From assembly GCF_007827365.1 (NCBI RefSeq), contig NZ_VISI01000002.1, forward strand, positions 2,671,001 through 2,735,000: a stretch of DNA of 64,000 nt, read 5' to 3'. Position numbers and translations under genes: made by a program. Below, piece after piece: positions 7,395 through 15,530 of this stretch (position 1 is the stretch's first letter; each line of letters begins with the position of its first letter). The stretch comes from Olleya sp. Hel_I_94 (GTDB lineage Bacteria; Bacteroidota; Bacteroidia; Flavobacteriales; Flavobacteriaceae). The notes beneath the pieces are model-generated. The model saw only the letters and a program-made list of their open reading frames with translations, was not told where the DNA came from and did no database searches.

Positions 7395-8036
7395 CTACGT
7401 GTTTTTAATTAGGTCTTTATTCATATTAGCCCATAACATAAGCTCGTTATGCGATTTTTTTAAGTCTAATTTTTTTACAATATTACTTCTGTGCTTTTCA
7501 ATGGTTCTAGTAGAGCTGGCTAATTCTTTTGAGATCTCGGCTGAGGTTAATTTATCAGACAGTAACTTAACCACCTTTAATTCGGTAGGTGTTAATATTT
7601 CTAATAAATTAGAACTAGAAAAACTAACTTTTGAATTTAAGTATGAGGCAATCTCTTCGCTAAAATAAGCTTCATCTTTTAATACATGCTTAATACAGGT
7701 TTCTATTTCTTCAACCGCAAATTCTTTTAATATATAACCATAAACATTACAAGCTCTAGCTCTATCAAATAAATGTTCTTCGTTATCAAATGTAATAAGA
7801 ATAATTTTGGTGTTTAATTCGTTTTTAAAGCAAGCTTCAGCGACTTCTAAACCTGTCATTTTTGGCATCCTAATGTCAAGTAAGGCTAAATCTGGTTTTA
7901 GTTTTACTATTAAGTTGTAAGCAGTTTGTCCATCTTCGGCACTTCCAATTATTTTAAATCCTCTAGAGGTAATAAAATCAGATAATCCTCTAAGCATTAA
8001 AGGATGGTCATCTGCTATTACTATTGATGCTTTCAT
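7395..8036 (-). CDS. NarL/FixJ (LuxR-type) response regulator
   Basis: A receiver domain (about residues 3-120) carries the acidic pair near residues 9-10, the phosphoacceptor Asp54 in ALLDIRMP, a conserved Thr position (LITFD) and the Lys of YILKEF. A LuxR-type helix-turn-helix follows at about 148-205 (LTPTELKVVKLLSDKLTSAE and TIEKHRSNIVKKL). The 213-aa length is normal. No histidine kinase gene is in the window, so it is an orphan here. It lies 60 bp downstream of the retropepsin gene and directly upstream of the sRNA-like array, whose palindromes at -42.5 are the kind of site such dimeric activators use. That pairing is inference. Confidence 0.93.
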   Translation of the reverse strand: MKASIVIADDHPLMLRGLSDFITSRGFKIIGSAEDGQTAYNLIVKLKPDLALLDIRMPKMTGLEVAEACFKNELNTKIILITFDNEEHLFDRARACNVYGYILKEFAVEEIETCIKHVLKDEAYFSEEIASYLNSKVSFSSSNLLEILTPTELKVVKLLSDKLTSAEISKELASSTRTIEKHRSNIVKKLDLKKSHNELMLWANMNKDLIKNT

Positions 8037-8096
8037 ATTATAGGAGGTCTTTTAGAGGTTGGATTTTGGTAATTAAAATTATAAAAAAATAAGCTG

Positions 8097-8549
8097 TTAG
8101 ACTAATTTTTTTAAGTACAAATATTTTTTTTCGTAATCAATTATTCCTTTTACTTTTTTTAATACATCTGCTCCAATGATACCATCAACTGGTTGTGCGT
8201 TATGATTGATTAATGCTGTATTAACGTGACTTAAATCAAATAATACTAAAGCAGACTTTGCTATTTTAAGTCGTCCAATTTTGATGGTATTATTTTTAGA
8301 TACTTGAGTAACCATACCTATTGCACCAGCTCCTGCAGCTAATATTTCAGAATCTTTAACTTTTTTTAAGCTAAATTTTTTAGCTGCCTCAAAACCAACA
8401 CAGCTATTTGATGCACCAGTATCTAAAATAAATAAGCCTTTATAACCATTTATAGACGCTTTGATTTCAAAATGATTAGTTTTTGTTAGTTTTAATTTGA
8501 CTCTTATATAGTCTTTAGCAAATAAAAAATCTTTAAGCGTTTGGTCCAT
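8097..8549 (-). CDS. Retropepsin-like aspartic protease, 150 aa
   Basis: The active-site motif DTGAS occurs at about residue 43 (LFILDTGASNSCVG) in a single-lobe fold, followed by the GIIGADVLKK motif near 125 that corresponds to the conserved Ile-Ile-Gly segment of retropepsins. Such proteins work as homodimers, each subunit giving one Asp. No signal peptide is visible, so it should be cytoplasmic unless exported with a partner. Its start overlaps the end of the CHAT gene by 17 bp, which implies translational coupling and a shared task. The substrate is unknown. Confidence 0.82.
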   Translation of the reverse strand: MDQTLKDFLFAKDYIRVKLKLTKTNHFEIKASINGYKGLFILDTGASNSCVGFEAAKKFSLKKVKDSEILAAGAGAIGMVTQVSKNNTIKIGRLKIAKSALVLFDLSHVNTALINHNAQPVDGIIGADVLKKVKGIIDYEKKYLYLKKLV

Positions 8550-11106
8550 TTTTGCGTTTACGTATTATAATCCATAAAAGTAAAGCAATCCCTAAACCAA
8601 TAAAAGTAAAAATGATATAATTTGAATTTACCGTTGGTCTTTCTGGGGTCAAATGACCATAATAGATAAAGGTACTCCAATAATAAGGTGATTTTTTTAT
8701 GTTAGAAATGGATTGATCTTTTAAATAATCTAATTTAGCTAAACGATTAGCTATAAAAGGAGAGTGTGATTGACTATAATTTTTGTAAAACGAAGCCATT
8801 AGTTGTGAGGTTGATAAATCATTGATTTTCCATAATGAAAACAATAAGTTTTCAACACCTGCATATTGGAAACCTCTTGCTAAGTTCATGCTGCCTTCTC
8901 CTTTTTGTAATTTTCCAATACCAGTTTCGCAAGCACTAAGGACTACTAATTGATTTTTAAGATTAAGACTGTATAAGTCGTTTAAAAATAATTTTTGATC
9001 TATAAAATCTATGTTTGCAGGTATGGTAAATGTTCCGCTACTTGCGTGTGTAGATAAGTGTAATACGCCATAATTTTTAGCTTGTTGCATCGCATTGTTT
9101 TTAGTGGCATCTTGGTACATTAAAAACTTTGCATTTGTATGTTTGTCAATACTTTCAGCTTCGTCTAAAGAGTAGGTTAGTTTTGCATCACTATTGTCAA
9201 ATACAGGAAACACACCCAAGACTTTATCTTCATATTTAAAATCCGACGCGTTTAAATAAAACAAAGCACTAGTATTGTACGCTAATACTTGGTTGTTGAC
9301 AACAAATGGCATTTTAGAATAGTTTTTGGTGTCTGTGGATTGGGTTAGTAAACTTTCAAAAGGAATAAAATTTAAAAAGCCATCCGTAATTATTACTACA
9401 TTTTTAAAAGCTAGAGTTTTGTCAAATTGTAATGCTTTGTATAGTTTAAAAGCAGCATTGGAAAATTGAGGAATGTTATTATTTATAACCGATGAGTTAT
9501 CAAAATAATGGATATAGTCACTTATAGCTGTGTTAAAAACAGCATCTCTTGTAATGTTATTTAAGCTTATGGCTGTTGCCGAAATTATAAACTGAAAAAT
9601 ATGATTTTCGCCATAAAAATACTCGACCAACACAGCATGATCTGTTTTTAATTTGTGTTGCAGTTTTGAGATTGAAATATCTACATCGTTAGGCTCAGGA
9701 TACTTAGCTTTAATTTTAGCTTTTAATTTTTTTAATGCAATACTAACTGATGTTAACTCTTGACTTAATTTATTAATCTGTTTTACATCTTGTTGATATT
9801 GGACCTTAATTAAGGTATTTGTTAAAAGCTCTTGTTGTTGTAATAATGTTATCTCTTTTATTAATAAGGTGTCTGTTGGATGATGTTCTAACAGTGTTTT
9901 TTTACCAATTATTTCTTTTAAAATCGAAGCTTTATTTTTTTCAGCGTATGCAAAAGCTTGTGTAACAAGGGTTGTGTCTTTAGTGTTTTGATAGGCCTTA
10001 TAAAGTGCACTTATTATGGACTCACTACGTTTACGATTGGCATGTAGATGGATGAGTTTAGACTCTTGTGAGGTTAAGTTATTAGTCAATAATGTTGAAA
10101 CGTAAAAGCTTAAGTCATAACAGGCTAAAGTATTGTCAAGATTGGATTGTAGTAAAGCCAATAAATCAAAAATATCAATAAATGTGTTTTCAGGATAAAG
10201 AGTTTCTTTTTTTGGTAAGTTTTCTAAATTATAATTTGGTAATAAGGCTTGTAAAGCCAGTTTTAGTTTTACCGAAGTGTTTTTAAAATCGTTTAATTTA
10301 TAGTGTAATTGTGCCTCTTCAAAATTTAATTTTGCTTTAGTTCTAGCGGTTAGTGTATCCTTATTTATGTGTAAATATTTAGTTTCAAAATAGAATAATG
10401 CAGTTTTATAATCTTTGTTTTTTAGCGCTAAATGGTATTTACTATCGTTATCATACTTGTTTTCCAACGCCAAGGCATTAGGGTTATTTTTTAATTCAGA
10501 ATTATTTTGAATAACACTTTTATTAATTATCTGTTGTAATGCTTGCTTTTGTATAGCTGAAGCTCCTTTTATATCTAAGCCATTTTTGGCAATATTAAGT
10601 GCAGAATTAAATTTGCCAAGAGTATAATAAAGATTGGCTAGGTTTATGGCACCACTAATTCTGTGTGGATTGTTTTTTTGTTTTTCAGCAAGAAAAATGT
10701 AATGTTTAATTGTGTTTTCTGCATTGGTATAATCACCAATTTTATGATAAAGTATACCTAACGGTTTTAAGCAATACTCTGTAATATCATACGCAAAGGT
10801 TTTATTTAATTGTTGTGTGTTGTAAACGTCCAATGCAGCCTCATAAGCAGTAATAGCTTTGGGTAGTTGGTTACTTTGATATAAATAATCTGCTTTATTG
10901 ATTAACAAAAATAGATAGGCAAAATAGTGGTCTTTTGTCTTTAACTTTGAAGAGAATTCAACTTCGTTTTTAAGTAAAACGGAAAAGGTTTGAGCGGTTC
11001 TATTTTTGTTAAACGTTTCAGTAGCCACATAAATACTTTCTTCTAAATCTTGCGAAAAGCAACTTCCGAAGACTAAAAAAAGGAATATGACAAGGCTATA
11101 TTTCAT
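8533..11106 (-). CDS. Exported TPR-CHAT domain protein, 857 aa
   Basis: A signal peptide (SLVIFLFLVFGSCFS) is followed by TPR-like helices through about residue 400, a coiled-coil-like Lys/Leu/Gln-rich stretch (about 400-470), and a CHAT (caspase-like) peptidase domain from about 560 to 810. The catalytic dyad is visible as His687 in HLSTHASS and Cys726 in LSACETGIG. A C-terminal membrane segment (IIFTFIGLGIALLLWIII) and a basic tail end the protein, so the peptidase should face the periplasm, anchored in the inner membrane. CHAT proteases with TPR arrays are known to cleave partner proteins when triggered. The ECF sigma/anti-sigma pair across the locus is a candidate partner, by inference only. 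Confidence 0.88.
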   Translation of the reverse strand: MKYSLVIFLFLVFGSCFSQDLEESIYVATETFNKNRTAQTFSVLLKNEVEFSSKLKTKDHYFAYLFLLINKADYLYQSNQLPKAITAYEAALDVYNTQQLNKTFAYDITEYCLKPLGILYHKIGDYTNAENTIKHYIFLAEKQKNNPHRISGAINLANLYYTLGKFNSALNIAKNGLDIKGASAIQKQALQQIINKSVIQNNSELKNNPNALALENKYDNDSKYHLALKNKDYKTALFYFETKYLHINKDTLTARTKAKLNFEEAQLHYKLNDFKNTSVKLKLALQALLPNYNLENLPKKETLYPENTFIDIFDLLALLQSNLDNTLACYDLSFYVSTLLTNNLTSQESKLIHLHANRKRSESIISALYKAYQNTKDTTLVTQAFAYAEKNKASILKEIIGKKTLLEHHPTDTLLIKEITLLQQQELLTNTLIKVQYQQDVKQINKLSQELTSVSIALKKLKAKIKAKYPEPNDVDISISKLQHKLKTDHAVLVEYFYGENHIFQFIISATAISLNNITRDAVFNTAISDYIHYFDNSSVINNNIPQFSNAAFKLYKALQFDKTLAFKNVVIITDGFLNFIPFESLLTQSTDTKNYSKMPFVVNNQVLAYNTSALFYLNASDFKYEDKVLGVFPVFDNSDAKLTYSLDEAESIDKHTNAKFLMYQDATKNNAMQQAKNYGVLHLSTHASSGTFTIPANIDFIDQKLFLNDLYSLNLKNQLVVLSACETGIGKLQKGEGSMNLARGFQYAGVENLLFSLWKINDLSTSQLMASFYKNYSQSHSPFIANRLAKLDYLKDQSISNIKKSPYYWSTFIYYGHLTPERPTVNSNYIIFTFIGLGIALLLWIIIRKRKNGPNA

Positions 11107-11136
11107 TATTAAAAGTATAAATCAAATTAATTCTAT

Positions 11137-13089
11137 CTAAAATTTCCAGATAGCGTAAAACTGCATGTAATTATAATTTGTTTTAAAATTGAATACATAT
11201 CGTGCACCAATACTTGGACCAATTCTGGCAAATCCAGCAGTTGCTTCTACTAAAAAACCGGTTCTGAAGTTTGTAAATGTCTCTGTGTTCTGGGTAGCGG
11301 TTTGTGATGTGTCTAATAAAAAAGGCGGTTGGATGTTAGTGTTTTCAAATTCTTCTATTAAAATGTTTTCTGTGCTTTTTTGGCTAATGGACAGTGCGCC
11401 TTGTAAACCTGCTCCAAGACCAATGTAATTATTAACGTTATATCTTGCTAATACAGGGATTTCCCAGTCTATGTTGTCATAGGATTTGGTGGTTGTTGTG
11501 CGCTGTATCCTGTCGTCGATTCCAGGTTCGCCAATAATGGTTTGAGTGACCAATCTATCACTATCAAAGCTATGAAAACTGTTTAAAAGCTCTGCTTGCC
11601 AATACCATTTGTAGGATTTGTAAGGCGATATTGTGGCGCCAACAAAGTAACTTTTAGAATTATCTAAATCCGAGAATAGATTGTAACCAGCTTTTGCACC
11701 AATAGATATACCTGGTAAAAAACGTGTTGTAGAATAGTTAGTTATTATTGGGTCGTTTTTGTCAAAAATTATAGCAGTACGTGATTTGGTTTTTTGCTTA
11801 TGAAAATCCTTACCAAACTTAATGCGGTATTGTACAAAACCTTTTGTGGAGTCATAAACCTTCACGTTTTTTTGCTGGCTTCCTGGTAAGTAAATGTTTT
11901 TAAAAGTAAATATGGCTTGCTTTTGTGTATAGCTTGTATCAAGGCAACTATATTGGACCTCGTATTTAGGACAAATTTTTACTTTTGGGTACATGTCCAA
12001 AACTTCAATAGTGGTTTTGTCAAACATATCTGGTATGTCTGTTTCTAGTCTAATTGTGGTTGCAGGACCTTCGCCATTATTTTGAAATCTAATTTTAAAT
12101 TTAGGTTTTTTGTAACGTACTAATCTGTAGTTTAAAAAAGTAGCGTTTGAGGACATTTTGTTAGGATCGTGAGAGGTTACAATTTCCATTTCCATGTCTT
12201 TTACATTATGATCGTCATAATTATTATCTGGAATATAAACACCTCTTACCGAAATTATCGCACTTGTATCCTTTAGCATTTCTGGTGTTGTTTTTAAGGT
12301 GTAAAATATATTACGCTCTTCATTTGGTTGCATGTTGCTAAAGCTTAATTGGCTTGAGTTTTTATAGTTGGCTTTAGCTTCGGCAAGTGTTAATGGTAAA
12401 TTTTGTCTTTCAGTAGAATCTTGAGGGTTAAATGTATTACGTAAGCTTTGAATTTCTGCGGAAGCGTAATAGGTTTTGTTTTCTGGTTTAGAGGTGTAAA
12501 CTAGGTTGTCGTTATCTTGAGCAATCTCGCCATGATACGTTCTAGTATCTGTAATTGTAAAATTGTCGTCGCCATATTTTGCTTCGTTATAAAACAAATA
12601 GACTTTACCGTTTGTAGTGTAGTCTTTTGTGTTTTTGTATTTGTAAATTACTACTATTTCTTCTTCTGGAATGGGCTCTCTATTGCGTTGTAAATCTATT
12701 GCATCTTCCATTGACGCTTGCTCTTGGTAGGTGTCATCTGAGGTGTTAACTCTAATTTTTTTTGGTCTAGTAGTAGGTGGTTTGCCTGTGTCGTAATTGT
12801 TGGTAGCCCAAAGTCTTACTTCATAGTCTCCTGATTTTTTGTAAACTTTAGTAGGATTATTTTCTTTGCTGTAAGTACCATCTCCAAACTCCCAATAATT
12901 TGTGTAAAACGCTTTAGGTGCACCAGCTATTTGATTTAGTTGTGGTGCATTTGGAGAGAATTGGACCTGTTTGCCTTCTATTTTGTAATCTATGGTTGCA
13001 GTGCGTCTAGTCGTATCTATTACTGTGTCTTGACTAAAAGTGATATTGGTTAGACTTAGGGTGAAAATAATAGCGATTATAGTTTTCAT
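11137..13089 (-). CDS. Secreted PKD-domain protein with C-terminal beta-barrel, 650 aa
   Basis: After the signal peptide (IIAIIFTLSLTNITFSQ) comes a PKD domain at about residues 35-115 with the diagnostic WEFGDGT motif. The central part (about 130-450) has Ig/DUF11-like beta-strand character, including RFQNNGEGPATTIRLET. The last about 200 residues resemble an outer-membrane barrel (SIGAKAGYN, GLGAGLQGALS, an aromatic C-terminus AIWKF). The likely role is a surface or sensor protein spanning the outer membrane. It lies 30 bp upstream of the CHAT gene, so it is probably in the same transcript. Confidence 0.75.
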   Translation of the reverse strand: MKTIIAIIFTLSLTNITFSQDTVIDTTRRTATIDYKIEGKQVQFSPNAPQLNQIAGAPKAFYTNYWEFGDGTYSKENNPTKVYKKSGDYEVRLWATNNYDTGKPPTTRPKKIRVNTSDDTYQEQASMEDAIDLQRNREPIPEEEIVVIYKYKNTKDYTTNGKVYLFYNEAKYGDDNFTITDTRTYHGEIAQDNDNLVYTSKPENKTYYASAEIQSLRNTFNPQDSTERQNLPLTLAEAKANYKNSSQLSFSNMQPNEERNIFYTLKTTPEMLKDTSAIISVRGVYIPDNNYDDHNVKDMEMEIVTSHDPNKMSSNATFLNYRLVRYKKPKFKIRFQNNGEGPATTIRLETDIPDMFDKTTIEVLDMYPKVKICPKYEVQYSCLDTSYTQKQAIFTFKNIYLPGSQQKNVKVYDSTKGFVQYRIKFGKDFHKQKTKSRTAIIFDKNDPIITNYSTTRFLPGISIGAKAGYNLFSDLDNSKSYFVGATISPYKSYKWYWQAELLNSFHSFDSDRLVTQTIIGEPGIDDRIQRTTTTKSYDNIDWEIPVLARYNVNNYIGLGAGLQGALSISQKSTENILIEEFENTNIQPPFLLDTSQTATQNTETFTNFRTGFLVEATAGFARIGPSIGARYVFNFKTNYNYMQFYAIWKF

Positions 13090-13204
13090 TTGTGGTGTGG
13101 TTTAGAGATTAAATTTAGTAATAATAATATTGATATTAGCTTTTCAATCTATGAGTGGTGGTTTTAAGTAAAGCAACGGTATATAACAATAGATGTTTAA
13201 ACAT

Positions 13205-13236
13205 AAAAAAGTCAGAAAAATTAATTTCTGACTTTT
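13205..13236 (-). terminator. Terminator after the 327-aa lipoprotein gene
   Basis: AAAAGTCAGAAA (13207-13218) pairs with TTTCTGACTTTT (13225-13236) around a 6-base loop, with a U-tract on the minus strand. It lies about 22 bp after the lipoprotein stop and would separate the upstream lipoprotein transcript from the PKD-CHAT-protease-regulator genes. Confidence 0.75.
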
Positions 13237-13257
13237 AAGTTTAAGTAGGCTAATGGT

Positions 13258-14241
13258 TTATGGTAAACCATTTATTAAAGCTGTTAAGGTTGCTTCTGTT
13301 CCTGTTGTTGTGTCATCCATAGTAAACGTTATAATATCATTTGCTTCAATTGTCACTGGTTTGATTGCATATCTCCAAACACCTTTGTCTTCTGTTACAA
13401 AAATAACGTGACACTCTAAACCAATTGGTATTTGTCCATAATGTTCGCTAAATAAATTTAATGTTCCGTCGTAGGTATCCAAAGCAGCTAGTCCAGAATC
13501 TTCACCATCATAAGATAAATATACAGCACTATTAGTAAAGTTGTAACCTATTGGAGCTTGTACCTGGATTAATGTTTTTGGTCTTGGGTCGCTATAAAAA
13601 CGATCAACATTAGACCATCCAAAACCTTGTAACAATCCATAATACTCGCTACCCTCTACAAAAACACCACCTTGACCTGTTGCATCTTCTACCTCGTCCC
13701 AAGTTAAATTATCTTCTGCATCAATCTCGCCTTCCCAAAGTGACATTAATGGATCTGCTCCACCTGTTAAGCTAGCAGGTATAATAAGTTGCAAACCACA
13801 GGTTGTATCTAATGCGCTACCATTTTGTGTGGCTTCGATAAAAAATTCGCCTCCAGAAATTAATAAGGTTTTATCACCATTAGGTAATGTTCCCATAGTA
13901 GGTTTGTTTGTAGTAAGCATGTTTCCTTTTTCAAACAACTCTACATATTCTAGTTGTACTTGCCCAGTTACTATGTTACCATTTAAGGTTAGACAATTAC
14001 CGTTAATATTTATTTGTACTCCATTGGCAGAGGTTAAAGAAATGTTTCCGTCGTCTGCATTAAAGGTGAAATTTTGAGTTAGATTAGCTAAGGCTGTATC
14101 TTTAATATTTTTAAATTCTTGAGCTGTTGCAATGTCAATAGCATTGTCAAAGTCATTGTCTCCATCATCTTTAGTCTCGCAACTAGTTAGTAATGTTAAG
14201 GTCATTAATACTGTTCCAAAAATTGTTTTTAAATTTTTCAT
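13258..14241 (-). CDS. Secreted lipoprotein of unknown function, 327 aa
   Basis: A lipoprotein signal ends in LLTSC, followed by an acidic Asp-rich linker (about residues 22-35) that often marks surface-exposed lipoproteins in Bacteroidota. The rest is beta-rich with two apparent parts: about 65-185 (VQININGNCLTLNGNI to IIPASLTGG), resembling a ZU5-like or carboxypeptidase-regulatory type sandwich, and about 210-327. No catalytic motif is recognised. It sits between the divergent promoter region and the PKD/CHAT genes and is probably part of the same regulated locus. Confidence 0.75.
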   Translation of the reverse strand: MKNLKTIFGTVLMTLTLLTSCETKDDGDNDFDNAIDIATAQEFKNIKDTALANLTQNFTFNADDGNISLTSANGVQININGNCLTLNGNIVTGQVQLEYVELFEKGNMLTTNKPTMGTLPNGDKTLLISGGEFFIEATQNGSALDTTCGLQLIIPASLTGGADPLMSLWEGEIDAEDNLTWDEVEDATGQGGVFVEGSEYYGLLQGFGWSNVDRFYSDPRPKTLIQVQAPIGYNFTNSAVYLSYDGEDSGLAALDTYDGTLNLFSEHYGQIPIGLECHVIFVTEDKGVWRYAIKPVTIEANDIITFTMDDTTTGTEATLTALINGLP

Positions 14242-14298
14242 GATTTTATAGTTTAAAGGTTTATATAGTTATATAAATAGTGTGTCTATTTTGTTACC

Positions 14299-14802
14299 CT
14301 ATTTAGTATTTTTTTTATTTCCGCTAGCAATTATTTTATGAGAAATTATATCTCCTTCTGCTACTAGACGTATCATTTGTTTTGCAGATGCTTCTGTGGT
14401 AGCATAACCTTTAGCGTATCCTTTTTGGCTTTTTACTTCCCAAAAGTATAGGCGACTTTCTGTTTTAAGCAGGTCACTTTTTAATACATAATAATTAGTG
14501 ATTTTTCTTTCTAAAACAACTTCGTTTTGCCCAACTAAGTTTGATCGCTTTTTGGCTTCAAATAATGTTGTAGCAGTTCCAGAATATGTGCCATTAGTAG
14601 TTATAACTGTCCAGTCGTAAACTGTAATTAATTCATCTTTTAAAAGCTCAATGGATGTATTACTATTAAGTGATTTATTTTGGTTAGTTGCATTTAGGTT
14701 AAAAAAGCCTAACACTATGGTTGCTATAATTAAAATTGCTTTTTTACTCACGTTAATTTTGGTGATGCTAACGTGTTCCGGATTGTTTTGTAGTACGTTC
14801 AT
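14299..14802 (-). CDS. Secreted protein with internal duplication, 167 aa
   Basis: A basic N-region of about 20 residues precedes a hydrophobic signal segment (AILIIATIVLGFFNLNAT). The mature part contains two related units of about 45 residues: YDWTVITTNGTYSGTATT... and YFWEVKSQKGYAKGYATT.... Each has an aromatic-Trp start, a Gly-Tyr pair, an alanine/Lys helix and a valine-rich strand. No family is recognised. It starts 142 bp upstream of the divergent sigma-factor ATG, so both promoters share this gap. Confidence 0.68.
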   Translation of the reverse strand: MNVLQNNPEHVSITKINVSKKAILIIATIVLGFFNLNATNQNKSLNSNTSIELLKDELITVYDWTVITTNGTYSGTATTLFEAKKRSNLVGQNEVVLERKITNYYVLKSDLLKTESRLYFWEVKSQKGYAKGYATTEASAKQMIRLVAEGDIISHKIIASGNKKNTK

Positions 14803-14859
14803 AATTTCTAAGTTTTAAATTGTTGTTCTTTAAGTTTGTGTGTGCTGAATAATTTTGAC

Positions 14860-14903
14860 TGTTACACCCTTATATCAAAACCATTTAAAATTTGTTACCC
14901 TTG
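14860..14903 (+). promoter_or_regulatory. Two TGTTAC(A)CCCTT elements upstream of the sigma-factor gene
   Basis: TGTTACACCCTT (14860-14871) and TGTTACCCTTG (14893-14903) recur 33 bp apart in the same orientation, 40-85 bp before the sigma-factor ATG. They could be -35-type elements recognised by this ECF sigma factor (autoregulation) or operator half-sites. A convincing -10 element was not found, so this is tentative. Confidence 0.3.
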
Positions 14904-14944
14904 TTTTGCTAAGTTTTTTTAAATTCGTTGGAAACAAAGGGTTT

Positions 14945-15526
14945 ATGAGTCAAAAAAAAATACACGAAGACCAGAAGTATGTGGATGGATTGGTAAACAA
15001 CAACTCCTTTATTATTCAGGCTATATATGATAAGTTTGCGCCTAAAGTGATTAATTATATTAAACAAAACAGTGGTGATGCAGATAGTGCTCAGGACATT
15101 ATCCAAGACACCATACTAACTATATATAATCAAGGCAGTCAAAAAAACTTACAATTAACCTGTCCTTTTGATGCTTACTTTTTTTTATTATGTAAACGCA
15201 AATGGCTTAATGTTTTGAAAAAAAGAAATAATAAGGAGGTAACAATAAACGAGGAAGTGCTATCTAAAGATGACGACGCTTATCAGTTATCTTTTGAAAC
15301 CTCTGTTTTTGAAAACAAACAGATATTATTTAATCAGATGTTTCAAAAATTAGGAGATGCCTGCAAGGATTTGCTAAAAGCTACATTTAAAATAAAATCT
15401 ATGGAAGAAGTAGCCTTAAGTCTTAATGTAAGTTATGCTTACGCAAGAAAGAAAAAATCCTTATGCATAGGACAATTAACCAAGTTAGTTAAAGAGTCGC
15501 CAACGTTTAATCAACTTAATTATTAA
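14945..15526 (+). CDS. ECF-type sigma-70 family sigma factor, 193 aa
   Basis: Region 2 is visible at about residues 20-85 (FIIQAIYDKFAPKVINYIKQ, DAQDIIQDTILTIYN) and region 4 at about 125-180, with the helix-turn-helix MEEVALSLNVSYAYARKKKS. I chose the ATG at 14945. A longer frame back to a TTG at 14855 would add a hydrophobic leader not seen in this family, while the chosen start gives the usual length. The stop is 4 bp before the next gene, a membrane protein with an anti-sigma-like N-terminus, the usual pairing for ECF factors. Confidence 0.88.
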   Translation: MSQKKIHEDQKYVDGLVNNNSFIIQAIYDKFAPKVINYIKQNSGDADSAQDIIQDTILTIYNQGSQKNLQLTCPFDAYFFLLCKRKWLNVLKKRNNKEVTINEEVLSKDDDAYQLSFETSVFENKQILFNQMFQKLGDACKDLLKATFKIKSMEEVALSLNVSYAYARKKKSLCIGQLTKLVKESPTFNQLNY

Positions 15527-15530
15527 TGCT

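Noticed and set aside
14855..14944. Longer sigma-factor frame beginning at TTG 14855
   Set aside because: It adds a hydrophobic leader not seen in ECF sigma factors and covers the probable promoter elements; the ATG at 14945 gives the normal length.
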